Shown here: positions 33,771-42,917 of the stretch, in pieces
Numbering within the stretch: the first letter of the stretch is position 1
Layout: the number at the start of each line of letters is the position of its first letter
Assembly: GCF_027111355.2 (NCBI RefSeq)
Contig: NZ_CP114291.2
Span: 2,976,001 to 3,040,000 of the forward strand
Length of the DNA stretch: 64,000 nt
Direction: 5' to 3'
Source of the DNA: Flavobacterium eburneipallidum
Lineage (GTDB): Bacteria > Bacteroidota > Bacteroidia > Flavobacteriales > Flavobacteriaceae
The notes under the pieces: model-generated
Databases searched by the model: none
What the model saw: only the letters and a program-made list of their open reading frames with translations
What the model was told of the DNA's origin: nothing
Made by a program: the position numbers and the translations under genes

Positions 33771-33809
33771 TTTAGATTATAAAACCTGATCATTAGAAGC
33801 TAAAGCTAT

Positions 33810-34094
33810 TTATATAGGAGTATAATGTATTTTTGAACTTACAATATAATTATATATTAAATAAATAAAAACAAAAACATTAATAAGTGTAATTAATAGT
33901 AGTAATAAATAATATTTTTTATCACTGATAATGTAAAAAATGAATAGTACAAAAAAGGAATATAAAAATAATATCTCACTATGAAAAACAATCAATAAAT
34001 CTTCTCTTAAAAAATTATTGAAATCATCAAAAAAAATTTTAAATATTGAAATTATTAAAATTAATATTAAATTTAAAATTTTAGTTTTTTTCAT
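33810..34094 (-). CDS. Small membrane protein, hypothetical
   Basis: This 94-aa, very AT-rich frame begins MKKTKILNLILILIISIFKI and has three hydrophobic segments (about 7-22, 40-56, 62-85). It is plausible as a three-helix membrane protein, but no homolog comes to mind. Base composition (mostly A/T with few G/C) differs from the neighbouring genes, so it may be recently acquired or not a gene at all. Confidence 0.45.
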   Translation of the reverse strand: MKKTKILNLILILIISIFKIFFDDFNNFLREDLLIVFHSEILFLYSFFVLFIFYIISDKKYYLLLLLITLINVFVFIYLIYNYIVSSKIHYTPI

Positions 34095-34234
34095 TCTATC
34101 TACTTTAATTTAGGAATCTATCTCTAATGGTATTACAAATTTAATGATATTTAATAAGCATTAACTACTTTATAAACAACACCTTACTTCATTAGAGAAT
34201 TTTATTTATCTTAAAACTAATCTCAAGATAATTT

Positions 34235-35704
34235 TCACTTAACAATCCTCAATTTCTTCAAAATTGTATCCATCACTTGATTAATTTCAACTGAAATCAC
34301 AAATTTGTAATTCAGATACAAATAAGCAATCGTCATTAAAAGTGATTTCAATAAGATAGAAACTAATGGGTGAAAAGGAAAATCCCAGAAATAAAAAGCT
34401 ACAAACAAAATTGCCGTTAGATAAATAGAATACAGTGTTTGCTTGGTAAATGGATACAAATGCAAGCGTTTCACGACAAAAAGCAATTTGGCTAAACTGT
34501 ACAAAGTAATCGACAATAAAGTAGCGAATGCTGAACCAATAATTCCATAAATTGGAATAAAAATCATATTCAATCCTACGGTTAAAATCACCAGCAACAC
34601 TCCAAGAAACAACACCGCACGATAGTATTTGGTATTGAAAATAATGGCATTATTATTCCCCAAAATCAAATCAAAATATTTAGACAAGCCAATCATAAAA
34701 ACCACCATAATTCCACCTGCATATTCGGGCGGAACCAATTCATACAATTGATTGATGTTGACAAAAATGCCCAACATTACAAAACCACCCACAACTTGAA
34801 GATTGATCGAGGTTTTTTTGTATAAAATATCCATTTCATCGTGCTTGTTTTCGTGCATTAATTTGGCGGTTATTGGATAGACAATTTGGTGCATCGCGCG
34901 ACTAGGAACCGAGATAACCAAAGCAATATAAGTAGCCACCGAATAGTAGGCAATGTTCTCAATATTCATGTATTGATTCAGAATCATTTTATCGCCATCC
35001 AACAACAAATTGGCAACACTTCCTGATAAAATAATGTAGAAAGTATAAACCAAAACATCTTTGGTATTAGCAGGAATCGTAAACTGAAAATGAGGTTTTT
35101 CGATACTAAAAGCATAAAACATCGTTACCAAAAGTGCCAAAAGATAGACTACAGCCGTGGCGTAAACAAAACCTTCCACAGTCATCCAATCATAATAAAC
35201 AGCAATCAATAAGAATAAAGAAGCCAGCCGCAAACCTACTTCTTTGATAAAATTTCCAAAAACCGAGTGCATGTGAACCCGCAACCAAGCATAGAAAATC
35301 TCAAAATAAGCCATACAAATTCCGATGAAGGGAATCAGCCAAATATAATTTTTTACGATAATATTCTTTTTCGAAAGAAAGAAAACAATTTCATCAAAAA
35401 AGTAGAAACCAATCAAAAACATGGGAATTATGACAAGCAAAGGAAACAAAACTGTAAAAGATAAAAACCGGGATCGCTCCTCATTAGTTTGGCATTGCGA
35501 ATAGAATTTGACCAGTGTATTTTGCATTCCAATGGCAAAAATGGGCATAATTACATTGGCTGACGACAGTATATAATTAGTCAAAGCATAATAAGTTGCA
35601 CCCAAAAAAACAGGATACAAATAAATGGTATTGATCCCTCCAATCGCAAAACCGATGTAAGTAATTATGGTGTTTTTTAAGGACTGATTTAATACTATTC
35701 CCAT
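34235..35704 (-). CDS. Polysaccharide flippase (MATE-like/Wzx family)
   Basis: This 489-aa protein has twelve to fourteen membrane helices and the PST/Wzx pattern: N-terminal KNTIITYIGFAIGGINTIYL, a charged cytosolic loop CQTNEERSRFLSF near residue 72, and LGNNNAIIFNTKYYR in the second half. It should flip lipid-linked oligosaccharide from the cytosolic to the periplasmic side of the inner membrane. It is the last gene of a three-gene run with a glycosyltransferase and a YfhO protein on the same strand (gaps of 23 and 48 bp). Confidence 0.9.
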   Translation of the reverse strand: MGIVLNQSLKNTIITYIGFAIGGINTIYLYPVFLGATYYALTNYILSSANVIMPIFAIGMQNTLVKFYSQCQTNEERSRFLSFTVLFPLLVIIPMFLIGFYFFDEIVFFLSKKNIIVKNYIWLIPFIGICMAYFEIFYAWLRVHMHSVFGNFIKEVGLRLASLFLLIAVYYDWMTVEGFVYATAVVYLLALLVTMFYAFSIEKPHFQFTIPANTKDVLVYTFYIILSGSVANLLLDGDKMILNQYMNIENIAYYSVATYIALVISVPSRAMHQIVYPITAKLMHENKHDEMDILYKKTSINLQVVGGFVMLGIFVNINQLYELVPPEYAGGIMVVFMIGLSKYFDLILGNNNAIIFNTKYYRAVLFLGVLLVILTVGLNMIFIPIYGIIGSAFATLLSITLYSLAKLLFVVKRLHLYPFTKQTLYSIYLTAILFVAFYFWDFPFHPLVSILLKSLLMTIAYLYLNYKFVISVEINQVMDTILKKLRIVK

Positions 35705-35727
35705 TATTTGATTTTAGATTGTAGATT

Positions 35728-37020
35728 TCATATTTCAGAATGAATTAATTTAACTAATTGCTCTGTCAAACTCTTTCTAGAATATTGTTGCAAACCAACC
35801 GCATTCGATTGGAGTTTGCCTTCCAAAAACTGATTATAATAGCCCAAAAGTACACTTTTTAGTTTCATTTTCTCGGAATAATCAAAAAACATTCCTGTAT
35901 TGGTATTGGTAATAATTTCGGCAAAATCAGAACCGTTTGGACCAATAGCAATAATAGGCCTGTTTGAAACCATATATTCGAATAATTTTCCTGGAATAAT
36001 GCTTTTAGTGTCTTCTGAATTGATTTCGATAAGCAGTAAAACTTGTGATTTCCTTTGATGTGCAATAGCTTCGGAATGCGAAACGTATCCCAAATTCTTC
36101 AAATAGGGATTCAATCCAAATTGGTTAATGGTTTCTAACACTTCTTGACTTACTGCTCCAATTAATTTCAACTCCAAATGCGATTTAAAATCTGGAATTT
36201 CATGAATTAATTCTATCAAAGTTTCCCACAATAATTGCGGATTTCTTTCGGAAAGAAAAGAACCAATGTGTGCTAAAGAAAATTTAGTATCCAAAGGCTG
36301 TTGGGTTACATTTTCAGTATCATAACCGTTCGTGATTACTGCGATTGGTTGGTTTGTAATAGCTTGAAATTCGGTTTTGGTGGTGTTGCTGGTTACAATA
36401 ATCGTATCAGCAGTATTCAACACTTGATGTTCTAATTGCTTGTGTTTTTTGGCTGCATAATCAGACAATCGCAAAGATTTGTGATAGCCAATGGTTGTCC
36501 AAGGATCACGAAAATCGGCATACCATTTTACATTTAATTTTTGTTTTAATTCGAGTCCAATAAGGTGTAAACTATGAGGTGGTCCCGAAGTAACAATAGT
36601 ATCAATATTATTTTCGGCAATGTATTTTTGTAAAAATAACACTGAAGGTTTAACCCAAAAAACTCTAGCATCTGGAATAAACAAATTACCTCGAATCCAA
36701 AGCAAAGTTTTGTCTAAAAAAGATTGCTTCTTTTTATTGGGAATAATTCCCGAATTCATTTTTTTGGTTTTATTCTTCGAAAGAAAAGAAGCCAATTGAT
36801 ACGGTTCGAATATTTTATGTTTCAGAATAATGGCTTTGTCTGAAACCTCATCAACCAAGTTTTCATCAACAATAGGATAAGTGGGATTTTCTGGAATATA
36901 AACAATCGGCTGAACGCCAAAATCAGGTAAATATTTCACAAATTTCAACCAACGCTGAACACCTGGTCCACCAGCTGGCGGCCAATAATAAGTTATTATA
37001 AGAAGTTTTTGTGGTTTCAA
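35728..37020 (-). CDS. Glycosyltransferase, GT-B fold (family 4-like)
   Basis: This 430-aa protein has an N-terminal Rossmann domain with TYYWPPAGGPGVQRWLKFVK (residues 10-29) typical of GT4-like enzymes and a C-terminal donor domain with KSIIPGKLFEYMVSNRPIIA (about 345-364), in which the Glu binds the sugar nucleotide. It is cytosolic and adds a sugar to a lipid-linked glycan. Donor and acceptor are unknown. It sits between the flippase and yfhO. Confidence 0.9.
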   Translation of the reverse strand: MKPQKLLIITYYWPPAGGPGVQRWLKFVKYLPDFGVQPIVYIPENPTYPIVDENLVDEVSDKAIILKHKIFEPYQLASFLSKNKTKKMNSGIIPNKKKQSFLDKTLLWIRGNLFIPDARVFWVKPSVLFLQKYIAENNIDTIVTSGPPHSLHLIGLELKQKLNVKWYADFRDPWTTIGYHKSLRLSDYAAKKHKQLEHQVLNTADTIIVTSNTTKTEFQAITNQPIAVITNGYDTENVTQQPLDTKFSLAHIGSFLSERNPQLLWETLIELIHEIPDFKSHLELKLIGAVSQEVLETINQFGLNPYLKNLGYVSHSEAIAHQRKSQVLLLIEINSEDTKSIIPGKLFEYMVSNRPIIAIGPNGSDFAEIITNTNTGMFFDYSEKMKLKSVLLGYYNQFLEGKLQSNAVGLQQYSRKSLTEQLVKLIHSEI

Positions 37021-37068
37021 GTTGCTAGCAATTATTAAAAATTTTCAGAAACATCTTTTTTCTATATT

Positions 37069-39498
37069 CTATTCTCTTTTTTCTTGCTTCTTTCTCTCAA
37101 AATAAACACCACCTATCAACAGTAATAACATTCCCAAAGAACTGAAAAGCGTAATGGTGCTTCCAGTTTCTATCACTTGTGGTTCAAACTTGAATTCAAT
37201 AGTGTGCTTTCCTGCTGGAACTATAATGGCTCTTAATACATAATCTACAGGAAAATGTTCTTTCTTTTCGCCATCGATATATGCATTCCAACCATTTTCA
37301 TAGTACATTTCAGAAAAAACTGCCAAACCATTTCCTTCATTTTCAGAAGTATATTTCAAATAATTGGGTTTATAAACATCCAGCTTTATAGTTCCGTTAG
37401 TATCAAAATCCTCTTTCAAACGGGCATTTTTAAATTTAGATCCATAATCATGAATATTGAAAACAGCCACATTTTTAGTATCTAATTTATCCAAAGCTTT
37501 CATTACAGCATCTGGCTTATTCAATAACAAAACATCTTTTACAAACCAAGCATTTCCATTGGCATTCGGGTTTTGAACTGGAACAGAAGCTCCAGTCGAA
37601 TCGGTTTGAATAACATATTTCACATTCAACATATTCAAAACTTCCAGATTGTTTTTGGCAATTTGATAATCAAATAATTGTTGCATTCTACGAGGTTTCA
37701 CTGCACTATACCCGCCAATCGATTTATGAAAATAAGAAGCTCGTGCACTCGATAAATTGCCTGCCACTTCAAAAACTCTGTAATGTGTGGTGTCCTGCAA
37801 AATTTGAGCATCGGCTGGTGTTTCCTGAAAAGGCACTTCTACTTCGCTTCGGCTCACAAAATCTTTGGTCGAAACGTATTTTTTATCTACAAAAAACAAG
37901 TCTGACACCATCAATAATCCCACAACAATTATGGCGGTGTTTTGCGCTAATTTTTCTTTGATAAACAACCACAAAACTCCAGCTGTAAGCAAAATAAAAA
38001 ATCCAGAACGCAACAAATCAGCCGAATAAAGTGTCATTCGATCCGTTTTCAAGGCATCAACAAAAGCAGGTCCATAAGTTTGCATAAAATAATCATCATT
38101 AGCACTTGAAAAACTGAAACTACCTTTCATCACAAATAACCCTACAATAATTCCAAAACCTACTGCAGCCGATTGCCACAAGGCTTTGAATCGGGCTTCT
38201 TTTTCTAAATTAAAGAAAGATTGCAATCCCATAATAGCCAACACTGGAAAGCATAATTCTAAAATAACTTGTATCGAAGAAACGGCTCTAAACTTATTGT
38301 ACATCGGTACATTTTCGATAAAAAAGTCCGTTAAGGCTGGGAAATTTTTTCCCCAAGAAAGAATCAAAGCAACGATTGCGCCAGAAAGAAAAACGTATTT
38401 TATTTTTCGTTTATCGGCGAACAAGGCCAAGACTCCCAAAAAGAAAACCACGATACCAATGTAAGCCGGTGCAGCCACAATGGGTTGGTCGCCCCAATAC
38501 GTCGGCATTCCCGAAACAAAATCATTGGCTTGCGCTTCCGGAACCCCTTGCCCCATCATAAATTCATACATTTTGCTGTCCGTTCCAAGTTTTTCACTGT
38601 TCGAACCTCCAAAAAGTCTTGGCGCAATCAGGTTGAAACTTTCGGCAATTCCGTAACTGTATTCTGTGATATAATCGTGAGACAAGGCACTATTTCCAAC
38701 GCTTTTAGTTCCGTCAGCATTAACGGATAATTCGCTTTTTCCACGGGTACTAAAATCGGCATATTCTACTGTTGCTAACAAATTAGTCGCATTCGAACCA
38801 ATGGCAAAAATCCCTGCTAGCAGTAAAACGCCAAAGGAAACCATCAAAGATTTGTATTCTTTTTCTTTAACAGCTTGATAAATAAAATACCCCGAAACAA
38901 CCAATAAGAAAATTAACAAATAATACGTCATTTGAAAGTGATTGGCATTAATTTCTAAAGCACCAGCAAACATGGTGAGCAGTCCTCCCCAAATATATTT
39001 CTTCTGAAAAACCAGTAGTACACCAGCAATGACTAACGGCATATAGGCAATTGCATGAGCTTTGGCATTGTGACCCACACCAAGAATAATAATCAAATAA
39101 GTAGAAAATCCAAAAGCTAAAGCTCCGAAAAAAGCCTTGAGCGGATCAATTTTCAGTACCAAAAGTAATCCGTAAAATCCAAGAAAGTATAGAAACAAAT
39201 AATCGGCTGGACGTGGCAAAAATCGCAAAGCATCGTCAATCATTCCTACATAATCGTGTGGATACTTAGCTCCTAATTGATAGGTTGGCATTCCTCCAAA
39301 AGCGGAATTAGTCCAATAGGGTTCTGTTTTTTCGGCTTTTCTAAAATCGTTTTGCTCTTTTGCCATTCCGGTATATTGAGCAATATCGGATTGAAAAATT
39401 TGTTTTCCTTGCAAAACTGGGTAAAAATAAATCAAGGAAATTAATACGAATCCCAGTAGGACTAAAGCGTGCGGATAGCACTTTTGAAGTTGCTTCAT
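37069..39498 (-). CDS. YfhO-family membrane protein (GT-C-like)
   Basis: This 809-aa membrane protein has about twelve to thirteen hydrophobic helices and a C-terminal periplasmic beta domain (about 700-780: MYYENGWNAYIDGEKKEHFP, a YfhO signature) before a last helix. An acidic motif (FQSDIAQYTGM, residues 35-45) and a Tyr/Trp-rich loop (YWTNSAFGGMPTYQ) match GT-C enzymes that use polyprenyl-phosphate sugars. YfhO of B. subtilis modifies teichoic acid; in Flavobacteria the target is unknown. It is the first gene of the polysaccharide run. Confidence 0.88.
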   Translation of the reverse strand: MKQLQKCYPHALVLLGFVLISLIYFYPVLQGKQIFQSDIAQYTGMAKEQNDFRKAEKTEPYWTNSAFGGMPTYQLGAKYPHDYVGMIDDALRFLPRPADYLFLYFLGFYGLLLVLKIDPLKAFFGALAFGFSTYLIIILGVGHNAKAHAIAYMPLVIAGVLLVFQKKYIWGGLLTMFAGALEINANHFQMTYYLLIFLLVVSGYFIYQAVKEKEYKSLMVSFGVLLLAGIFAIGSNATNLLATVEYADFSTRGKSELSVNADGTKSVGNSALSHDYITEYSYGIAESFNLIAPRLFGGSNSEKLGTDSKMYEFMMGQGVPEAQANDFVSGMPTYWGDQPIVAAPAYIGIVVFFLGVLALFADKRKIKYVFLSGAIVALILSWGKNFPALTDFFIENVPMYNKFRAVSSIQVILELCFPVLAIMGLQSFFNLEKEARFKALWQSAAVGFGIIVGLFVMKGSFSFSSANDDYFMQTYGPAFVDALKTDRMTLYSADLLRSGFFILLTAGVLWLFIKEKLAQNTAIIVVGLLMVSDLFFVDKKYVSTKDFVSRSEVEVPFQETPADAQILQDTTHYRVFEVAGNLSSARASYFHKSIGGYSAVKPRRMQQLFDYQIAKNNLEVLNMLNVKYVIQTDSTGASVPVQNPNANGNAWFVKDVLLLNKPDAVMKALDKLDTKNVAVFNIHDYGSKFKNARLKEDFDTNGTIKLDVYKPNYLKYTSENEGNGLAVFSEMYYENGWNAYIDGEKKEHFPVDYVLRAIIVPAGKHTIEFKFEPQVIETGSTITLFSSLGMLLLLIGGVYFERKKQEKRE

Positions 39499-39576
39499 AG
39501 AAAAAATTTAGATTTCTGAATTCAGATTTTAGATTTCTGAATGGAATTTTGGTTTAGGTTAGTTGCTGGGATAAAT

Positions 39577-39858
39577 TTAATCTATTTCTTCGTAATCCAC
39601 ATAATCGCCTACTTTTTTGGTTTGGCGAGTGGTTTTTACATTGGAAGTATCAATAATGATTTCGTCAGCACTTTTGGTTTTATTCCAATTCGTCTGTTGT
39701 GAATAATTTTGTTGTTTTTGGAAATTTTCGCCTGCTTTTTCCACTGCTTTTTTTACCAAAATAGGCAAAAATAATTTGGCCAAAAATTTAAAAATATAAT
39801 AGAACCCAATGATGTAACACAAGGTTTTGAAAATACCAGTAAGGGAGGCTTCTTGCAT
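39577..39858 (-). CDS. DUF4834-type small membrane protein
   Basis: This 93-aa protein has one membrane helix (about residues 6-30, LTGIFKTLCYIIGFYYIFKFLAK minus its ends), then a Gln/Asn-rich stretch and the acidic C-terminus VGDYVDYEEID, the recognisable end of the DUF4834 family. I use the ATG at 39858; one at 39900 would add 14 residues. It lies 78 bp before yfhO on the same strand. The function of the family is unknown. Confidence 0.78.
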   Translation of the reverse strand: MQEASLTGIFKTLCYIIGFYYIFKFLAKLFLPILVKKAVEKAGENFQKQQNYSQQTNWNKTKSADEIIIDTSNVKTTRQTKKVGDYVDYEEID

Positions 39859-39982
39859 AATAAAAAAATTTTCAGCAAAATTAACAATTCCAACGTTCAA
39901 AATTATAATATCGTTCTTAAATAAATAATAAAATATAGTACATTTGAAAAGCGTTATCTCTTTTCAACCTATAAAGAATAGT

Positions 39983-40933
39983 ATGTACAAAATCAAAAAA
40001 CTTGTTTGCCTTGCATTTTTCTTAACTCCAATATTCCATTACGCACAGCATACAGACGAAATCAATTCGAATCGACCAGGCGAAACCATGTCGGCTTTTG
40101 CAGTAGGAAAATCGGTTATTCAAGTAGAATCTGGTATTTATGGCATCAAAGAAAATCATTCTATTTTGAATTACGATGCCAATGGATTTGGAATAGACAT
40201 GACCTTGAGATGGGGATTGTTTATGGAAAAACTAGAATTAATCGGTGATTTTCAATATCAGTACGAAGTATTCAATCCTGCAGTTCGATATCCAGACCGA
40301 TCAGCATTTAAGCAAACCATATTAGGCGCAAAATACTTGATTTATGATCCTTTCAAAAATTATGAAAAAAGAATAAACATTTACAGCTGGAAAGCCAATC
40401 ATTCTTTTAACTGGCGTCAATTAATTCCTGCGGTTTCTGTATTTGCAGGAGCCAATCTTACTTTTTCTGGCAATCCGTATTATTTTTCTCCAGACGCAGC
40501 CATTACACCAAAAATTGTACTGATTGCGCAAAATCATTTGGGTGACGGAAGTTGGGTTTTTGTAACCAATATTATTGCCGATTACATTGGATCGGATTAT
40601 CCAAGTTATGGTTATGGCATTACACTAACGAAAGGTTTTAATAGAAATTGGTCTGGATTTATAGAAAACCAAGGCTACATGAGCGATTTTTATAGCGATG
40701 CCATAGTTCGTGGTGGAGCCGCTTATTTAATTCATAAAGATTTACAAGTAGATGCTTCCATTAGTACCAGCCTCAAAGATACGCCTTCCATACTCTACGG
40801 AGGCATCGGATTTTCTTGGCGTTATGATGCTAATTACAAAGAAGTTCGAATGAATATCGATTCTGATAAAAAATCGGATTCCAAATCCAAAAAAAGTAAA
40901 AAACGAAAAGACACAGTAGAATCTCCTAAATAA
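39983..40933 (+). CDS. Outer-membrane transporter-like beta-barrel protein
   Basis: This 316-aa protein has a signal peptide (residues 1-22, MYKIKKLVCLAFFLTPIFHYAQ). DEINSNRPGETMSAFAVGKS is the start of the putative 'transporter' (MetA/phenol-degradation-like) outer-membrane family of Bacteroidota. Alternating Tyr/Trp-rich strands follow, and the C-terminus is a Lys/Ser tail (KKSDSKSKKSKKRK), which is unusual after a barrel. Start 39983 is chosen because 39944 would precede the signal peptide. It is followed 5 bp later by the acetyltransferase gene. Confidence 0.75.
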   Translation: MYKIKKLVCLAFFLTPIFHYAQHTDEINSNRPGETMSAFAVGKSVIQVESGIYGIKENHSILNYDANGFGIDMTLRWGLFMEKLELIGDFQYQYEVFNPAVRYPDRSAFKQTILGAKYLIYDPFKNYEKRINIYSWKANHSFNWRQLIPAVSVFAGANLTFSGNPYYFSPDAAITPKIVLIAQNHLGDGSWVFVTNIIADYIGSDYPSYGYGITLTKGFNRNWSGFIENQGYMSDFYSDAIVRGGAAYLIHKDLQVDASISTSLKDTPSILYGGIGFSWRYDANYKEVRMNIDSDKKSDSKSKKSKKRKDTVESPK

Positions 40934-40938
40934 AAATA

Positions 40939-42057
40939 ATGATTACCATAAAAGAAGCCGTTACCAAAAAGGAAATGACCGAATTTGTAAAATTTCCCTT
41001 CTCCTTATACAAAGACAATAAATACTGGGTTCCGCCGATTATCGCAGATGAAATAGCCTCGTTCGACAGAACCAAAAACCCTGCATTCGAAAGTGCCGAA
41101 GCTTATTTTTATTTGGCTTATAAAAACGATAAAATTGTAGGTCGAATTACCGCCATAATCAATTGGAATGAAGTGAATGACCAACAAAAAAAGAAAGTTC
41201 GTTTTGGTTGGTTTGATGTAATTGACGACATCGAAGTGACCAAAGCTTTACTAGAAAAAGTCTATGAATTGGGAAGAAAAAACAATCTGGAACACGTTGA
41301 AGGGCCAATGGGATTTTCTAACCTAGACAAAGTAGGCGTTCTAACCGAAGGTTTTGACCAAATGGGAACCATGATAACTTGGTATAACCATCCCTATTTT
41401 GCGGCTCATCTGGAACAATTGGGCTTTGTAAAAGAAAAGGAATTTATAGAAAGTACATTTCCTTTTTCGAATGTAAAGCCAGAGTTTTTTTCGAAAGCGC
41501 AAGCGTTAATCAAAAAGCGATATGAATTAAAAAGTTTGACTTTTACCAAGACTAAAGACATCATGCCTTATGTGGACGAAATGTTTGATTTATTCAATAA
41601 TGCGTATGCCAGTTTATCCTCTTTTGTAGCTATTACCGATATTCAAAAAGAATATTTCAAGAAGAAATACATCAGTTTTATCAATCCAGAATACATCATT
41701 TTTGTATTGGATAAAAACAATAAAATTGTAGCCTTTAGTATAGTAATGCCCAGTTTTTCAGAAGCGTTGCAAAAAGCCAAAGGCAAACTTTTTCCGTTTG
41801 GATTTTTCCATTTACTGAAAGCTAGAAAAGAAAGCAAAGATGTAGTTTTCTATCTAATAGGCGTTGCTCCCGAATACCAAAACAAAGGGGTAACAGCGAT
41901 TATTTTTGAGGAATATTTCAATGCTTTTACCAAAAAAGGAATCGTGAATTGCATCCGAACTCCCGAATTAGAAGAGAATCACGCCATTCATAATTTATGG
42001 AAAAATTTCGACCCAAAAATTAGTTGTCGAAGAAAGACTTTTATGAAAATGCTCTAG
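40939..42057 (+). CDS. GNAT-fold N-acetyltransferase-like protein (YghO type)
   Basis: This 372-aa protein has two GNAT-like halves. The N-terminal part (residues 1-100) includes AEAYFYLAYKNDKIVGRITA. The C-terminal part has FYLIGVAPEYQNKGVTAIIF, in which QNKGV is the acetyl-CoA pyrophosphate loop. GPMGFSNLDKVGVLTEGFD is a signature of the large YghO-like group of unknown substrate. It is cotranscribed with the outer-membrane protein and ends at a terminator. Confidence 0.82.
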   Translation: MITIKEAVTKKEMTEFVKFPFSLYKDNKYWVPPIIADEIASFDRTKNPAFESAEAYFYLAYKNDKIVGRITAIINWNEVNDQQKKKVRFGWFDVIDDIEVTKALLEKVYELGRKNNLEHVEGPMGFSNLDKVGVLTEGFDQMGTMITWYNHPYFAAHLEQLGFVKEKEFIESTFPFSNVKPEFFSKAQALIKKRYELKSLTFTKTKDIMPYVDEMFDLFNNAYASLSSFVAITDIQKEYFKKKYISFINPEYIIFVLDKNNKIVAFSIVMPSFSEALQKAKGKLFPFGFFHLLKARKESKDVVFYLIGVAPEYQNKGVTAIIFEEYFNAFTKKGIVNCIRTPELEENHAIHNLWKNFDPKISCRRKTFMKML

Positions 42058-42072
42058 TTAGTAGCAGTTAGA

Positions 42073-42119
42073 AAAAAAACGAAAACGCCTTAAAACAATC
42101 AAGACGTTTTCGTTTTTTT
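42073..42119. terminator. Bidirectional terminator after the acetyltransferase gene
   Basis: AAAAAAACGAAAACG (42073-42087) pairs with CGTTTTCGTTTTTTT (42105-42119). The stem extends inwards by CTT/AAG across one mismatch. It lies 15 bp after the stop and serves the convergent rhomboid transcript on the other strand as well. Confidence 0.85.
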
Positions 42120-42158
42120 ATAGATAAATGTTTAATATTCTTAATCTGAAATCTAGAA

Positions 42159-42917
42159 TTAGTTCCAACGATTTTTGTTGAATTGATTTTTCTTCCAATA
42201 CCACATCATTATAAAACCTGTCAAAGCGCCTCCGATATGAGCAAAATGGGCAATTCCTGTACTTCCTGCGCCAAAAATAGATTGTCCTTTGAAACCTAAA
42301 AACAAATCAATTGCTAAAATTCCAGGTACAAAATATTTCGCTTTAATAGGAACTGGAATAAACATTAAGGCTAATTCCGCATTCGGAACCATAAAAGCAA
42401 AAGCTACCAATAATCCGTAAATAGCTCCAGAGGCACCAACAACAGTTCCAAAATAAGAACTGGTAAAATTTTCAAAATCAATAGCCGACATTAAATCTTG
42501 CCACCTAGTATTTATTTTCCCTTCGTTTAAAGTCTGTAAAATATCCGCCTTAACAAATCCATTTGCGGTAAGCGTACTTATTCCTTCTTGAAAATAGTAA
42601 TAATTCACTCCTGTATGCAATAATGCTGCTCCTAATCCGCAAGAAACATAAAAAAACAAGAATTTTTTTCCACCCCAAAAATGTTCCAAAGCACTACCAA
42701 AAGAATACAGCGCAAACATATTAAATAAAATATGGGTAATATTTGGAAAAGGTGCGTGCATAAACATGTGCGTTACCAATTGCCATCCTTTGAACTTATC
42801 GCTTTCAGGATAATAAAGCGCAAATAAATCGTAAGATGCTGGCACTAATTGTGAACCAATAAAAAACAGAATATTAATTATTAAAAGTTGTTTTACAACT
42901 GGAGTGATATTCATCAT
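42159..42917 (-). CDS. Rhomboid-family intramembrane serine protease
   Basis: This 252-aa protein has six membrane helices. The catalytic Ser163 sits in GASGAIYGLL (GxSG) and the catalytic His227 in HFAHIGGALTG, with the HMFMHAPF segment in helix 2. Rhomboids cleave membrane proteins within the bilayer. An insert of about 45 residues (ANGFVKADILQTLNEGKINT and following) between helices 3 and 4 is typical of Bacteroidota members. Its ATG overlaps the mutL stop by 4 bp, so it is translated from the same mRNA. Confidence 0.93.
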   Translation of the reverse strand: MMNITPVVKQLLIINILFFIGSQLVPASYDLFALYYPESDKFKGWQLVTHMFMHAPFPNITHILFNMFALYSFGSALEHFWGGKKFLFFYVSCGLGAALLHTGVNYYYFQEGISTLTANGFVKADILQTLNEGKINTRWQDLMSAIDFENFTSSYFGTVVGASGAIYGLLVAFAFMVPNAELALMFIPVPIKAKYFVPGILAIDLFLGFKGQSIFGAGSTGIAHFAHIGGALTGFIMMWYWKKNQFNKNRWN